A stretch of 44,651 bases of DNA. Source: Desulfamplus sp. (GTDB lineage: Bacteria; Desulfobacterota; Desulfobacteria; Desulfobacterales; Desulfobacteraceae). Positions 1 to 10,793 of the stretch are shown one piece after another; the first letter of the stretch is position 1, and the number at the start of each line of letters is the position of its first letter. The translations under genes and the position numbers were made by a program. The DNA lies in contig JADFZJ010000034.1 of NCBI GenBank assembly GCA_015232555.1, positions 1 to 44,651 on the forward strand, in the 5' to 3' direction. The notes beneath the pieces were generated by a model. It did no database searches. It saw only the letters and a list, made by a program, of their open reading frames with translations, and was not told the origin of the DNA.

Positions 1-1610
1 TAGAACCTCAAGAGTTTTACGTAATGCTGCGTCAAATCTATCTATTAATGGGGCTAAATTTGTGTCATCTGCATAACCATCTGATTTGAGTGTTGCCTCA
101 AGCTCTGCTCCTATTGTCTGCAAATCAATTGCCCCAATTGTGCCAGCCACACCCTTTACTGTGTGGGCAAGCCTGACAGCAAGTTCTTGATCTTGCTGTT
201 TAATGGCATCTTGAATCTTAATTGTGGTATCTTGATTATCTCGATGAAATTTGGTCAGAAGACTCAGATAAAGTTTTTTATTACCGCTAACTCTTGAGAG
301 TCCAAGTTCGGTGTTTATACCTTCAATTGAAGACAGATTTAATTCAATCTCAGAAGAGGCTGAACCCACACCGTTGTTTGCCTTTGAATCTATCTTGCTT
401 AGATATTCATCAGGCAAAGATCGTTTAGCAGGTTTTATCCATTTGACTAACGCTTTGAAAATCTCTGACGGCTCTATGGGTTTGGTTACGTAGTCGTTCA
501 TGCCGATATTTAAGACATCTTCACGAACTCCGCTCATTGCATCTGCTGTCATGGCAATAATTGGAATCTCATCGCTTATCCCCACCTCTTTTTCATAACT
601 CCGTATCTCTTTGGTTGATGTTCGTCCGTCCATCACAGGCATCTGCAAATCCATTAAAATAACATCATAATATTTAGCTGGTGAAACCTTAATCATATCC
701 AATCCAATTTGACCGTTACCTGCAATATCAATATAAAATCCTTCATCGCCTAAGACTTCTACTGCTAACTGCTGATTAATTTCGTTATCTTCAACTAAAA
801 GCAGACGGGAACCTCGAATATAGTCAAATCCATTGGGAAGCTCGTCTTTGACTATATTTTTTATCTTATCAGCACTGAAATTCTCATCTTTTGCAATGTT
901 TTGACCCATTCCAAACTCAGCAGTAAACCAGAATGTACTGCCTTTACTCTCTTCACTCTCAATCCCAATTTCACCGCCCATCATCTCACAAAGTTTTTTG
1001 CTGATTGTAAGACCTAAACCTGTCCCTCCATATTTACGGGTAGTTGATGTATCTGCCTGCTGAAACGATTGAAAAAGTTTTCCCTGCTGCTCTTTGGTCA
1101 AACCAATTCCTGTATCTGTAACTGCAAAACGTATAAATGCTGAATGTTTGTTGTGCTCAATAAGGTTGATAGATAGTGTGATTTCACCCTTTTCAGTAAA
1201 TTTAACAGCATTATTGACAAGATTGAGAAGAATTTGACCCAATCTCAATGGATCTCCCTTTAACGCTGTTGGCACATCAGAATCTATTGCAAAGAGCAAC
1301 TCAAGACCCTTTTCATGTGCTTTTAGAATAACTAAGCTGCCAAGATTATTCAACACATCGTTTAGATCAAAATCAACTGACTCCATGTTTAGTTTACCAG
1401 CCTCAATCTTGGAAAAATCGAGAATATCGTTGATGATTCCTAAAAGATTTTGAGCAGAGAGATAGACCTTGTTTATGTAGTCCCTCTGCTTTGGATTAAG
1501 CTCAGTTTTTAGGGCTAAGTTGCTAAGTCCAATAATGGCATTCATCGGGGTTCTTATTTCGTGGCTCATGTTAGACAAAAAATCGCTTTTTGCTCGATTA
1601 GCAGTTTCAG
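1..1610 (-). repeat. Duplicated kinase segment, copy A
   Basis: This stretch, covering HisKA to HPT of the partial hybrid kinase, matches 6380-8415 at the nucleotide level. Aligning the first 100 bases by eye gives 6 mismatches. Copy B has an additional receiver domain of roughly 0.4 kb (about 7240-7690) that is absent here. Identity falls away upstream of the HisKA box, where the sensor domains differ completely. Confidence 0.85.
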
Positions 1611-2847
1611 CTAACTCTTTAGCTTTTATTATCTCCTGCTCTGCCTTTTTACGCATTGTAATATCGGCGACTACTCCCTGCAAACCAGCAATAACTCCTT
1701 TTTTGAAATAGCGACTGCTTGAAGTCCTTATCCAAATAAGAGATCCTGATTTATGGAATGAACGGATTTCAGAGGGTTCGGTTTTCTGTCCCAAAAGCAT
1801 TTTTTGAAATTTATCTAAAATCATGGGCAAATCTTCATGATAAATAAATTCAGACAGATGTTTTCCGATAATCTCATCAGGCTTAAATCCTATAATATTT
1901 TCAATTATAGGAGAGATATAAATAATAAATCCATTGGTATCTGTCAGAAACAGAGCTTCACTTAGGTTTTCGACAAGACTTCTGAATTTTTCCTCGTTTT
2001 CTTTTAAAGCATTTTGAGCATGTTCTCGCTCAGTAATATCATGAATAATTGAAAAAAGAAGGCTTTGCCCGTGAAATGCAATCGGTGTTGAATGGACTTC
2101 CACACTTCTTATCTCTCCGTTAGCCAAGCGGTGCTTGAAGTTAAAATAATTTCGTTCCTCTACTCTGGCTTTTAACATCTCATTTTTTATCTCTTCCTTG
2201 CTTAACTCATTGAGTTCAAATACTGTAAGTCTATTGAACTCTTCAGATGTGTAACCGTAATATTTTTGAGCAGCCCGATTCGCCCTGACGATTACTCCGT
2301 TTTCAGAATTAACCAGAAACATTACCGCACTATGGTATTCAAACATGCTGCGAAAAAGCTCTTCTTTCTCCTCTAATGCTTCTGCTGTTTTTCTGTGTTC
2401 GGTGATTTCCTGCTCTAACTTCTCGTTTCGGGCTGTAACCATCTGTTGCAGATACGATATCGAAAGATGAGTCTCTACTCTTGCCAGAACCTCTTCAGCG
2501 TGAAATGGTTTACTTATATAATCAACACCTCCAACGGAAAAGGCTTTTATTTTCATTGTCATATCGTTAAGAGCACTGAGAAATATGACAGGTATTTTAG
2601 ATGTTTTCTCATCTGCCTTCAACTGTCTGCACACTTCGTATCCGTCCATTTCAGGCATCATTATATCCAAAAGGATTAAATCAGGCTGAGAATATAGCAC
2701 AGTTGGCATTACCATGTTACCTTTACGGAGCATACGAACTACATGACCCTGCTCTTTCAATATTCCAGCAATCAGACGCAAATTCTCTGGTTTGTCATCT
2801 ACAATTAAAATATTTGATGTTAATTTTTCGTTACTATGGTCAATCAT
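1..2847 (-). CDS. Hybrid sensor histidine kinase, REC-PAS-PAS-HisKA-HATPase-REC-HPT (C-terminus cut by window edge)
   Basis: The frame is open from an ATG at 2847 to base 1, giving 949 residues with no stop, so the gene continues beyond the left edge. The start has a good AAGGA ribosome site and overlaps the end of the upstream kinase gene by 8 bases, which suggests translational coupling. Visible parts are a receiver (phospho-Asp about D61 in [11 protein letters not shown]), two PAS domains (about 160-275 and 285-400), a HisKA box [10 protein letters not shown] with His about 429, a HATPase with DTGIGL and GTGLGL boxes, a second receiver (VEDNEINQQ), and an HPT domain with the AHTVKG histidine. 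There are no membrane segments, so it is probably cytoplasmic. It likely takes phosphoryl groups from a partner kinase through the first receiver and relays them onward. The C-terminal half nearly duplicates the gene at 6092-9031. Confidence 0.9.
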   Translation of the reverse strand, partial: MIDHSNEKLTSNILIVDDKPENLRLIAGILKEQGHVVRMLRKGNMVMPTVLYSQPDLILLDIMMPEMDGYEVCRQLKADEKTSKIPVIFLSALNDMTMKIKAFSVGGVDYISKPFHAEEVLARVETHLSISYLQQMVTARNEKLEQEITEHRKTAEALEEKEELFRSMFEYHSAVMFLVNSENGVIVRANRAAQKYYGYTSEEFNRLTVFELNELSKEEIKNEMLKARVEERNYFNFKHRLANGEIRSVEVHSTPIAFHGQSLLFSIIHDITEREHAQNALKENEEKFRSLVENLSEALFLTDTNGFIIYISPIIENIIGFKPDEIIGKHLSEFIYHEDLPMILDKFQKMLLGQKTEPSEIRSFHKSGSLIWIRTSSSRYFKKGVIAGLQGVVADITMRKKAEQEIIKAKELAETANRAKSDFLSNMSHEIRTPMNAIIGLSNLALKTELNPKQRDYINKVYLSAQNLLGIINDILDFSKIEAGKLNMESVDFDLNDVLNNLGSLVILKAHEKGLELLFAIDSDVPTALKGDPLRLGQILLNLVNNAVKFTEKGEITLSINLIEHNKHSAFIRFAVTDTGIGLTKEQQGKLFQSFQQADTSTTRKYGGTGLGLTISKKLCEMMGGEIGIESEESKGSTFWFTAEFGMGQNIAKDENFSADKIKNIVKDELPNGFDYIRGSRLLLVEDNEINQQLAVEVLGDEGFYIDIAGNGQIGLDMIKVSPAKYYDVILMDLQMPVMDGRTSTKEIRSYEKEVGISDEIPIIAMTADAMSGVREDVLNIGMNDYVTKPIEPSEIFKALVKWIKPAKRSLPDEYLSKIDSKANNGVGSASSEIELNLSSIEGINTELGLSRVSGNKKLYLSLLTKFHRDNQDTTIKIQDAIKQQDQELAVRLAHTVKGVAGTIGAIDLQTIGAELEATLKSDGYADDTNLAPLIDRFDAALRKTLEVL

Positions 2848-4921
2848 TGTTTGAATCCTTTTCTACCAAAAGCTCTAAAATTTTTTCATAATTAAAATTT
2901 TCAGCCATTGGCATCAAAGCCTCTGCAAGTAAGGCATCAAAAGATCGGATATGTTCAATTATCATCTCTAAGGTTGTCATATCACATATTAAACTTGCCT
3001 GTTTAAGTTCAGATTTCAACTGTTTGGGCAAAAATGAGATAGATTTTTCAATCCGTTTTGAATCAACTTTTTGTAAAATAGTTTGTGTTTCCTCTGGAGT
3101 AATATTTAGGGTTAAATCAGGAATTGTTACCTGAACTTCAAATTTAAAAATAGAGCCTTTTTTAATTTCACTTTTAACTGTAATATCTCCGCCCATCAGT
3201 TGAACGAATTTACGACTAATAGATAACCCAAGACCTGTACCTTGTTGAGATCGCCTTCCACTTTCTGTCTGAACAAATGCCTCAAATAGAATATTTAGCT
3301 CATCAGGGGAAATTCCTACCCCAGTGTCTTCCACTTCACAAATAATTAATTGATCTTGTGCTTTTTGATTTTTCATACTGTTTCGCCTTTTGGCTTTAAC
3401 TCTTACAAAAATTTCGCCTTTTTCTGTAAATTTTAGTGCATTTCCAATAAGATTTATAAAAATCTGCCGCAGCTTTGTCTCATCTGCAATTACATAACGT
3501 GGAATATCTTCTGCCACTTCAAAAATGAGATTAAGGTTATTCTGTTGAGCTTTAAGCCCAAACATATCATGCAGATCATTGAAAAATATGTATAGATCAA
3601 ACTCTTTATTATTAAGCACTGTTTGCCCTGACTCGATCTTGGACATATCTAAAATGTCGTTGATTAACGTGAGTAAATGTTCACCACTTTGGTTTATGAT
3701 ACGCAGGTTTTCTTGCTGTTCTGGTGTAAGATTATCTCCTCTTCTCAAAAAGTGTGAAAATCCTATGACAGCATTTAGAGGAGTTCGCAGTTCATGACTC
3801 ATTGTGGAGAGAAAATTTGATTTGGCACGATTTGCAGCTTCTGAAGCCTCTTTGGCAATAATCAACTCCATTGTACGCTCTTTGACTAAATCTTCAAGAT
3901 GATCTTGATACTCTTTTAATTTATCCCTCTCTTTATTTACAGCATCAACCAGCAACAGAATGGAATTGATAAATTCTTGAACCAACAGATAATATTGGTT
4001 GTTATCCTCAAACTGAAACGGTGTATTTCCAGTATCTTCTAAGGATTTATTTAATGCAGGTGCAAGATGCTCCAATCTATAAGATAGGTTCGCTCCGGGC
4101 TGTAAGGTAAGAAAAGATAAGTTTTGAATCAGCATGGTCAGGTTGTTGTGTTCTTTTTGCAAAATTGTAAACTCTTTTTGTATTCTGCTTGTATGAAGGT
4201 TGAAAATCCAAAATATAATCAATAAAATAGAGGCTGTTCCCAACACAATTTTTACTTCATCTGTGATGTCTTGCGTGATCAACATACTTGCTTGAGACAT
4301 ATCAGCAATCTTATCGGTAAAAGAGAGGTATATATTCCCAGAGCTTATCGATATAGGTGAATATCTAAATACATTGCCGATCTGTCGAGGATCATGGGAA
4401 AACCATATTATTCCATCTTCTGCTATAAATAGCTGAGTCTTGCCTACAATAGGAAAAGGGAAAAAATCTTTTGGAACAAATGAATTTACAGCAAAATAAT
4501 CTATATAACGTTTAACAAAATGAACACGCTGAACTCCATCAACCATATCTGGAAAAAAGACAACTGCAATCTCTTTTGGCTGCATAAGATAAATTTTGCC
4601 AAAAAAACCGCTGGGACTCAAAGTCATGCCTTGAAGAGTAGAGGTAGGGGCTTTTTTGATTGTGCCATCAATGCCAATAATTAGATTGTGAACAACAGGA
4701 ATTGAGAGGCTGCTGTTTTTAGAATCAATCATAGTTTCAGTCTGTTTTAGACGATTCAAAAAAAGCGTTTTCCACAACTGTGCAGAGTCTCTTAGATGTA
4801 GAAAGTTTATCAATATAAACAGAACTAAAAAGACGATATTTGCTAATAAAAATATGCCCCAGTTCCATTTCAAGACCAAGCTGATCTTTGTATGTAACAA
4901 TCGAATACTTTTATTGTCCAT
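2840..4921 (-). CDS. Membrane sensor histidine kinase with periplasmic sensor domain
   Basis: The product has 693 residues. Transmembrane segments at about 20-42 and 224-243 flank a periplasmic region of about 180 residues that I cannot assign to a named fold with certainty (Cache-like by length). A cytoplasmic linker with coiled coil (about 325-365) precedes the HisKA box [14 protein letters not shown] with His376. The N-box has N490/N494, with G-boxes DTGVGI (532-537) and GTGLGL (561-566). There is no receiver domain, so it must pass phosphate to a separate receiver. The obvious candidate is the N-terminal receiver of the overlapping downstream hybrid kinase. The gene follows a periplasmic binding protein by 38 bases, so ligand-loaded binding protein could be the signal; that is inference. 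Confidence 0.88.
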   Translation of the reverse strand: MDNKSIRLLHTKISLVLKWNWGIFLLANIVFLVLFILINFLHLRDSAQLWKTLFLNRLKQTETMIDSKNSSLSIPVVHNLIIGIDGTIKKAPTSTLQGMTLSPSGFFGKIYLMQPKEIAVVFFPDMVDGVQRVHFVKRYIDYFAVNSFVPKDFFPFPIVGKTQLFIAEDGIIWFSHDPRQIGNVFRYSPISISSGNIYLSFTDKIADMSQASMLITQDITDEVKIVLGTASILLIIFWIFNLHTSRIQKEFTILQKEHNNLTMLIQNLSFLTLQPGANLSYRLEHLAPALNKSLEDTGNTPFQFEDNNQYYLLVQEFINSILLLVDAVNKERDKLKEYQDHLEDLVKERTMELIIAKEASEAANRAKSNFLSTMSHELRTPLNAVIGFSHFLRRGDNLTPEQQENLRIINQSGEHLLTLINDILDMSKIESGQTVLNNKEFDLYIFFNDLHDMFGLKAQQNNLNLIFEVAEDIPRYVIADETKLRQIFINLIGNALKFTEKGEIFVRVKAKRRNSMKNQKAQDQLIICEVEDTGVGISPDELNILFEAFVQTESGRRSQQGTGLGLSISRKFVQLMGGDITVKSEIKKGSIFKFEVQVTIPDLTLNITPEETQTILQKVDSKRIEKSISFLPKQLKSELKQASLICDMTTLEMIIEHIRSFDALLAEALMPMAENFNYEKILELLVEKDSNND

Positions 4922-4959
4922 TGATTAGAACCTATTTTGAGTTTTATATAAGGCGACAC

Positions 4960-6048
4960 TCATTTAAATTCTACTGTCTCCTTTTTGTCCATTTTACCGT
5001 TCATTGTTTCAAGAATTGTAATTCTTTTGCCAGTAGAATCTCCATATTGATCCATAGCTATACTCCCATAAATCGTGTCATAGATTCGAGGAGTTTCAAA
5101 ATAGGCTTTTATGGCTTCACGGGAGTAACCTACCTCTCTTATTGCGTCATACAGGATATGTGATACAGATACAGCATAATGAGAGCCATTTGTCGCTTTC
5201 ATTTTATATTTTTGCTCAAAATCAGCAATTTCAGCTTTGTAGTCTTCTCCGTATAAATCAGAACCTAATGAGAAGAATAATACGCCGTCTAATAAAGGAC
5301 CAGAATAGAGCGAAAGAATTTCAACAGTTCCCCATGAAGATGAGCCAATTAAAATATTTGGCTTCTTTTCCCTGACAGCTTTAATTACTTGAATCACATC
5401 TTTAGCCGCAAGAATGGTAAATATTCCATCAGGATCAGCATTAAATATACTCTGATAGGTATCCTCATTTGGAGCAAATGGTATCTGAACCAACTCCCCT
5501 GTAAAATTTTCTGAAATAACTTTGATATATGGATCAACGTATGCTCTATTTTCTATGGAGGTTACCAGAACAAGTCTTTTGATCCCAATATTTTGATAAT
5601 ACATTCCAACAGCTTTTGCCTGTGAAGAGTTGGTTGCACATAGTCTAAAAAAAGCATCTTTTTTGTTACTTAAAACAGCAGAGGACGGTGTAAGTCCTAA
5701 AGTGGGAATCCCAGTTCTGAAAGATTCCTCAGCAAGCCAAACTCCATCTTTACTCAAAACTCCGCCAATAATAGCTGACACACCCATCTCGTCCAATTTT
5801 TTGTAGGTTTGTTTAAACTCCTCCTCTTTTGAAGGTGGATTTTCAATTATAAATTTAACGGGTTTTATTCCGATTTTAGAGTGTGTGTCTTGATAGTAAC
5901 GCATAAAAAGATTCTCTTCATTGCCAAGAGACATCTCAATCGGCAAAATCACACCAATAAGTATTGGTTTTAAAAAATATTTTAAACATCCAAAAGCTAT
6001 TAACATAACAAGTAATATAACACTAAAAACAACCATACGTTTATTCAT
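4960..6048 (-). CDS. Periplasmic branched-chain amino acid-type substrate-binding protein (Peripla_BP_6-like), probable sensor partner
   Basis: The product has 362 residues, with an N-terminal hydrophobic segment at about 5-22 acting as a signal peptide or anchor. A poor lipobox-like AFGC ends near residue 21, so lipidation is uncertain. The body reads as a type I periplasmic binding fold: GVILPIEMSLG at the start, GVSAIIGGVLS, IPTLGLTPSSA and the usual second-lobe strands. LivK/AmiC-type proteins normally sit beside ABC permease genes. None is present here; the neighbours are a hybrid kinase 43 bases upstream and a membrane kinase 38 bases downstream. The context suggests a dedicated ligand sensor feeding the adjacent kinase, in the manner of TorT/TorS, rather than a transport component. 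The ligand cannot be read from sequence. Confidence 0.8.
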   Translation of the reverse strand: MNKRMVVFSVILLVMLIAFGCLKYFLKPILIGVILPIEMSLGNEENLFMRYYQDTHSKIGIKPVKFIIENPPSKEEEFKQTYKKLDEMGVSAIIGGVLSKDGVWLAEESFRTGIPTLGLTPSSAVLSNKKDAFFRLCATNSSQAKAVGMYYQNIGIKRLVLVTSIENRAYVDPYIKVISENFTGELVQIPFAPNEDTYQSIFNADPDGIFTILAAKDVIQVIKAVREKKPNILIGSSSWGTVEILSLYSGPLLDGVLFFSLGSDLYGEDYKAEIADFEQKYKMKATNGSHYAVSVSHILYDAIREVGYSREAIKAYFETPRIYDTIYGSIAMDQYGDSTGKRITILETMNGKMDKKETVEFK

Positions 6049-6091
6049 AAATATTACCTAAATTTTATACAATTAATTATCATAATTTTTT

Positions 6092-9031
6092 TCATAGAGT
6101 AATTACTATAGACTCCACAATCTCCAAAGCCTCTTTAAACTTATATTTTCCAATCAATCGATCAAGCTCTTGCAATTTTGACTTAATCTCATCAGACCAA
6201 TTTAATAAGTTTATCTCCTCCATAATCTCCTTGCATGGCTTTGGTTTTTTCTTCTGTAAAGCAGGTTCAAGTTTTTTCATAAATTCAGCAAATTGAGCAG
6301 CGTCTCCCTGTTTTGCCACATCTTTAGACTGTCCAGCCCCTTGAGTTGAATTTGCAGATATAGCAGATATAACAGGAGCTAAAACCTCAAGAGTTTTGTG
6401 TAATGCTGCGTCAAATCTCTCTATTAATGGGGCTAAATTTGAGTCATCTGCATAACCATCTGATTTGAGTGCTGCCTCAAGCTCTGCTCCGATTGACTGT
6501 AAATCAGATGCCCCAATTGTGCCAGATACCCCCTTTACTGTGTGGGCAAGCCTGACAGCCAGCTCCTGCTCCTGTTTTTCAACCGCATCTTTAATCTTTT
6601 GGACAGTATCATGATTATCACGATAGAATTTTGTCAGCAGGTTCAGATAAAGTTTTTTATTGCCGCTGACTCTTGAGAGTCCAAGTTCTGTGTTTATCCC
6701 TTCAAGTGAAGAGAGATTTAATTCAGGCTCAGAAGAGGATAAACCTAAGCCATTATTTATTTTTCCATTTATCCTGCTTAGATATTCATCAGGCAGAGGA
6801 CGTTTAGCTGGTTTTATCCATTTGACTAACGCCTTGAATACATCTGACGGCTCTATGGGCTTGGTTACATAGTCGTTCATACCAATACTCAAGACCTCTT
6901 CCTTAACCCCCGCCATTGCATCTGCTGTCATGGCTATAATTGGAGTCTCATCAACTATGCCAAACTCTTTTTCATAACTCCGTATCTCTTTGGTTGATGT
7001 TCGCCCGTCCATCACTGGCATCATCAAATCCATCAGCACAACATCATATTTATTTTGTTCAATTTGGGTATTTTCAACAGAAGCTCTATATTTTTCAAAA
7101 CCAATTTTGCCGTTATCTGCAACATCAATATAAAAGCCTTCGTCACCTAACAGTTCAATTGCTAACTGCTGATTAATCTCATTATCTTCCACAAGAAGCA
7201 GACGTGCACCTCTAATATTGTTAAATCCACTTGGCATTTCCGATTTATTAATACTTCTATCAACTTTTTTATCTACTGCCTTGCCAAATGCGTTCATTAT
7301 AGAATCAAATAAAAGAGACTGCGTTACTGGTTTGATCAAAAATCCATCAAGACTTATCTGTTTCGCCTGACTTATTAGGTCTTCATTGCCATGTCCTGTA
7401 ACCATAACAATCTTGGGAATTTTTGTAAGGTCTGCATCTTGCTGTATCTGTCTTGCAGTCTCAATTCCGTTAATACCCTGGGGCATCTCCCAATCCATAA
7501 ATACAAGACCGTAAGGCTGCCAAGTGTGCTCTTTGATCATCTCAATAGCTATTTTACCTGATGAAGCTGTATCAGCATAAAAACCCAATTGTTGTAAATA
7601 ACTTTTCATAACTTGGCGTGAAACTGCGTTATCATCAACCACAAGCATTCTCATCTCTTTAATATCTTCTGGAAGAACAAGAAGACGTTTTTCAGCTTTA
7701 TCATGTCGTCCAAACTTGGCAGTAAACCAGAATGTGCTTCCCTGACCCGCTATACTGTCAATTCCAATTTCTCCGCCCATCATCTCGGAAAGTTTCTTAC
7801 TGATTGTAAGCCCTAAACCTGTTCCGCCATATTTGCGGGTAGTTGAGGCGTCTGCCTGCTGGAATGACTGAAATAATTTCCCCCGCTGCTCTTGAGTTAA
7901 ACCAATTCCTGTATCCTGAACCGCAAAACGGATAAAAGCTGACTCTTTATCGCAATGGATTGCTTTAATAGATACCGTGATTTCCCCTTTTTCAGTGAAT
8001 TTAACAGCATTATTGGCAAGGTTTATTAATATTTGACCAAGACGTAGAGGGTCGCCTTTTAATGCTGTTGGCACATCAGGGTCTATTTGAAATATTAACT
8101 CTAACCCTTTTTCTTGTGCTTTAAGAATTACTAAGCTGCCAAGGTTGTTCAAAATATCGCTTAAATCAAACTCAACAGACTCCATGTTGAGCTTGCCAGC
8201 CTCAATTTTCGAGAAATCAAGAATGTCGTTAATTATTCCCAAAAGGTTTTGAGCTGATATATAAACTTTATTTATGTAATCTCTTTGTTTTGGGTTAAGC
8301 TCTGTTTTAAGGGCAAGATTGCTAAGTCCAATAATTGCGTTCATTGGAGTTCGTATTTCGTGGCTCATGTTGGCAAGAAAATCGCTTTTTGCACGAGTTG
8401 CAGCTTCTGCATCTTTTTTGGACTCTTCAAGATCGTCCATGATATTTAACATTGCCCGCCGTGCTTTGGAGAGTTCTTCAACCTGTGTTTTAAGAGCTTC
8501 TGTTGCATATTCTGCTTTCTCTTTTGCAATGCGTGCCTCTTCTGTAAATATCTTTAACTCCTCATTTTTTTTAAGAAGATCACTTACAAGCTCCTCTCTG
8601 GAAGGCTTGAATATTATCTGTTTATGTTGTTCTATAACATTAGAAGCTACAAAGGTGTTTGGATCTGAAAAAGTAATAAATCCATAGGCTTTTGTAGAGC
8701 TTTCAATATCATTTTTGATTTGATATATATCAAAAAAACGGGATACAGCTGGATTTAATTCAACCTTTTGACCATACTCAAATATAAATTCAAGACCATT
8801 GCCATCACTCTTGGAATAACTCTTTACATCATTGTGATTCTTCATGCTAATAGTAACATTAACGCCAGAGGCAATATGACAGCCGACCCGTGCAAGTTCT
8901 GAAAAAACTGTTGTTAATCTTGCTGAATGAATATTGTCGTATCCTAATGCTTCGGATAAACTGTAAACTCTTGATAATGTTTTCTTTAACGTATCAGTGT
9001 TGTTTATCGTTAATCTGCCAAGTTCAATCAT
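6092..9031 (-). CDS. Hybrid histidine kinase with N-terminal degenerate RsbT-like domain, HisKA-HATPase-REC-REC-HPT
   Basis: I chose the ATG at 9031 (979 residues) because GAGGTG lies six bases before it. An in-frame ATG at 9061 has AGGT almost touching it and would add 10 residues. Residues about 1-140 resemble an anti-sigma or RsbT-type ATPase fold: TTVFSELAR at about 41-48 matches the N-box region of RsbT, but the asparagine after SELAR is replaced and no G1/G2 boxes follow. A coiled coil (about 145-215) leads to HisKA ([10 protein letters not shown], His224), HATPase (DTGIGL, GTGLGL), receiver 1 (Asp513), receiver 2 (Asp668) and HPT (His830 in AHTVKG). There is no transmembrane segment. 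It starts 42 bases after the rsbX-like gene, so it is a good candidate for the output or target of the partner-switching module. Confidence 0.85.
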   Translation of the reverse strand: MIELGRLTINNTDTLKKTLSRVYSLSEALGYDNIHSARLTTVFSELARVGCHIASGVNVTISMKNHNDVKSYSKSDGNGLEFIFEYGQKVELNPAVSRFFDIYQIKNDIESSTKAYGFITFSDPNTFVASNVIEQHKQIIFKPSREELVSDLLKKNEELKIFTEEARIAKEKAEYATEALKTQVEELSKARRAMLNIMDDLEESKKDAEAATRAKSDFLANMSHEIRTPMNAIIGLSNLALKTELNPKQRDYINKVYISAQNLLGIINDILDFSKIEAGKLNMESVEFDLSDILNNLGSLVILKAQEKGLELIFQIDPDVPTALKGDPLRLGQILINLANNAVKFTEKGEITVSIKAIHCDKESAFIRFAVQDTGIGLTQEQRGKLFQSFQQADASTTRKYGGTGLGLTISKKLSEMMGGEIGIDSIAGQGSTFWFTAKFGRHDKAEKRLLVLPEDIKEMRMLVVDDNAVSRQVMKSYLQQLGFYADTASSGKIAIEMIKEHTWQPYGLVFMDWEMPQGINGIETARQIQQDADLTKIPKIVMVTGHGNEDLISQAKQISLDGFLIKPVTQSLLFDSIMNAFGKAVDKKVDRSINKSEMPSGFNNIRGARLLLVEDNEINQQLAIELLGDEGFYIDVADNGKIGFEKYRASVENTQIEQNKYDVVLMDLMMPVMDGRTSTKEIRSYEKEFGIVDETPIIAMTADAMAGVKEEVLSIGMNDYVTKPIEPSDVFKALVKWIKPAKRPLPDEYLSRINGKINNGLGLSSSEPELNLSSLEGINTELGLSRVSGNKKLYLNLLTKFYRDNHDTVQKIKDAVEKQEQELAVRLAHTVKGVSGTIGASDLQSIGAELEAALKSDGYADDSNLAPLIERFDAALHKTLEVLAPVISAISANSTQGAGQSKDVAKQGDAAQFAEFMKKLEPALQKKKPKPCKEIMEEINLLNWSDEIKSKLQELDRLIGKYKFKEALEIVESIVITL
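6380..8415 (-). repeat. Duplicated kinase segment, copy B
   Basis: Nucleotide-level counterpart of 1-1610. Both copies share the same blocks from the HisKA box to HPT, with scattered and mostly third-position differences. This copy carries an extra internal receiver (about 7240-7690). The arrangement fits a gene duplication followed by insertion or loss of one receiver, or ongoing gene conversion of the shared halves. Confidence 0.85.
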
Positions 9032-9073
9032 ATTAGACACCTCAAAACGATCATATTCCATACCTTAAAAAAA

Positions 9074-9691
9074 TCATACCCCATACCTCAAAACAATACA
9101 TGATGAATCATCATTGCCTTTGCCAAAAAGATTTATCATTTCGTTTGCAATCTTTTTAGCTGGTCTCTTTAAAAGCTCAGGATAATCTTCAAAATTTATA
9201 TGCTCACGCACACCATCAGAGGTCAAAATAAGGGTATCTCCATAGCAAAGCTTAAATTGTCTCTCTTTTGGAGAGCGGATCATATAGCCTACAATTCCCT
9301 CTTGCGGCATTAGCAGAAAATTTTTGTAACCCATAACTCTTGTGTTGATATTGCCTATACCCGCATAACATAGCCCGCCATCATTAAGATTAATGAGGCA
9401 TAACGCTGCAACCGCCCCTCTTGTCCCTTTAAGATGCTCATGCAAACCATTCATCATTTCAATTAGCCCCATGCGATAATGTTCTGATAGATATTTTTCT
9501 GCAACAAGAGCAACATTGTATGCCTCTTTGCCATGCCCAAGAACATCTAAAAGCACTAAGAAACATTGATTATCATACACCACAACAAAGCCAGTATCTC
9601 CGCACTCATCTTCCCAACCTGTAAGAGAGCGTTTTGCAATATGGTAGTCAATGTTTGCAGTTTCAAACCCTTTATTAATCTGATCAATCAA
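9074..9691 (-). CDS. rsbX: RsbX-like PP2C (SpoIIE-type) serine/threonine phosphatase
   Basis: The product has 205 residues, close to the length of RsbX in Bacillus. The start codon is TTG at 9691, with GGGGA nine bases upstream and only 3 bases after the rsbT stop; no ATG fits the domain start. Metal-binding signatures are GDTG near residues 31-34, LLDVLGHG (Asp49, Gly52), TSDG (Asp159) and DDSS (194-197). In stressosome systems this enzyme dephosphorylates RsbS and RsbR and so resets the module after RsbT kinase activity. Its position directly behind rsbS and rsbT supports that role. It has no sensor domain of its own, unlike RsbU or RsbP, which argues for the feedback-phosphatase role. Confidence 0.85.
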   Translation of the reverse strand: MIDQINKGFETANIDYHIAKRSLTGWEDECGDTGFVVVYDNQCFLVLLDVLGHGKEAYNVALVAEKYLSEHYRMGLIEMMNGLHEHLKGTRGAVAALCLINLNDGGLCYAGIGNINTRVMGYKNFLLMPQEGIVGYMIRSPKERQFKLCYGDTLILTSDGVREHINFEDYPELLKRPAKKIANEMINLFGKGNDDSSCIVLRYGV

Positions 9692-9694
9692 TTT

Positions 9695-10120
9695 TTATTG
9701 TCCCCATCTCTTTGCAATGACAACAGTTCCTTTTTCAGGGGAAGATTGAATAAAGAACTCGTCCATTATTCTTTTAACGCTTGGCAATCCAAGCCCAAGA
9801 CTGTTGCCAGTGCTAAAATGCTCCTGCATTGCTTTATCTATATCTGAAATACCAGCACCATTATCTTTGGCAGTAACTTCAATGCCTTGTATATCGCCTG
9901 TATTACTCATTTTGCTAACAAGCCTTAATATAACAATACCTTTTGAGGCATAACGAATTATGTTTGTTGCAAGTTCAGAGACAGCGGTTGCTATTAAAAA
10001 CTGCTGGGTCTCATCAAAACCTATATCGGCTGCCATCTGCCTTGCTGTGTAGATAACTTGGGCATTATCTGAAGGTTCACAAACATCAATAAAAATTTCT
10101 TCGATAACTCTATTTATCAT
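9695..10120 (-). CDS. rsbT: RsbT-like serine kinase / switch protein
   Basis: The product has 141 residues from the ATG at 10120. A longer frame runs to 10225, but its first 35 residues are encoded by a repeated palindrome (10182-10209) and lack family similarity. RsbT is normally about 133 residues, so the shorter start is preferred. ATPase motifs are intact: AVSELATNIIRYA (N-box Asn53), KDNGAGISD (G1 at 85-93) and GNSLGLGLPSVKR (G2 at 105-117). In known modules RsbT phosphorylates RsbS and RsbR in the stressosome and, once released, activates a downstream partner. No RsbU gene is present, so the partner is unknown; the kinase at 6092-9031 is the nearest candidate. It follows rsbS by about 136 bases and precedes rsbX by 3. 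Confidence 0.87.
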   Translation of the reverse strand: MINRVIEEIFIDVCEPSDNAQVIYTARQMAADIGFDETQQFLIATAVSELATNIIRYASKGIVILRLVSKMSNTGDIQGIEVTAKDNGAGISDIDKAMQEHFSTGNSLGLGLPSVKRIMDEFFIQSSPEKGTVVIAKRWGQ

Positions 10121-10181
10121 CACTATGTCTTCTTTAGGTTTATACGTAATCGGGCATAAAATGAGCTTTTTATATTTTAGA

Positions 10182-10209
10182 GTAGAGATGCACGGTCGTG
10201 CGTCTCTAC
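10182..10209. repeat. Dispersed 28-bp palindrome, copy 1
   Basis: The arms GTAGAGATGCACG and CGTGCGTCTCTAC form an almost perfect hairpin (one G-T type mismatch). It lies between rsbS and the preferred rsbT start. A related copy sits at 43191-43218. It resembles the small REP-like palindromes that recur in intergenic DNA of many bacteria. In the mRNA it would form a stable hairpin, which could separate expression of rsbS from rsbT; that is inference. Confidence 0.75.
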
Positions 10210-10256
10210 AATTTATAAACCTCAATTAATGACCTTTCAGAGTATAGTAGGTAGGT

Positions 10257-10727
10257 CTAATCTGTTAAACTACTTTTAATGTTTGGCGGGTCTTGCTCAT
10301 CAACCTCTTTTGTCAATGTATTATCAAAAATAGTATCAGCATCATCTATATTAATGGATTTTTGATACTCCAATAGCTCAAATCCATCTTCCATAGTTAC
10401 AGCGGTGAATATATCGTCAAATTTAACATCAAGATCGATAAGGGCAGAGGCAACTCCGGGTTGAAAACCAACAAACACAACATAAGCCCCAAGCATTGAA
10501 ACCATCTGTGCAGACTCTTTGAGCATCGCAAAGGTGAAAGAGTCAAGAAACTTTACAGCAGAGACATCAATAAGAACCTCTTTTGAATGAGTTGCTTTGA
10601 CCTTTTCCAAGATAGCTTTTTGAAGAAGCGTTATGTAATCATCATGCACTTCACTGGTTACAGGAACAATAAGGCAACCGTTTATACTCTGAATATTAAT
10701 CATTGATAGAATAGAACGTTTACTCAT
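10257..10727 (-). CDS. rsbS: RsbS-like STAS-domain stressosome scaffold protein
   Basis: The product has 156 residues. The STAS core resembles RsbS: LIDVSAVKFLDSF carries the phosphorylatable serine (Ser63, in the same DSF context as Ser59 of Bacillus RsbS), followed by MLGAYVVFVGFQPGVASALIDL. The C-terminus is about 35 residues longer than usual, acidic and low in hydrophobics. The start at 10727 has GGAG about ten bases upstream; an internal ATG eight codons later has none. RsbS forms the stressosome core and holds RsbT until phosphorylated. The gene lies 66 bases behind the RsbR-like gene, the classic R-S-T order. Confidence 0.87.
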   Translation of the reverse strand: MSKRSILSMINIQSINGCLIVPVTSEVHDDYITLLQKAILEKVKATHSKEVLIDVSAVKFLDSFTFAMLKESAQMVSMLGAYVVFVGFQPGVASALIDLDVKFDDIFTAVTMEDGFELLEYQKSINIDDADTIFDNTLTKEVDEQDPPNIKSSLTD

Positions 10728-10793
10728 TTTTCTCAGCTCCAGAAAACTCTTTGAAAAATGAGCATATTAACCAGAAAATGTCTATTTTGCATC

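Noticed and set aside
10121-10225. N-terminal extension of the RsbT-like protein
   Set aside because: It is encoded across the 28-bp palindrome and exceeds the family length by about 35 residues; the ATG at 10120 fits RsbT better.
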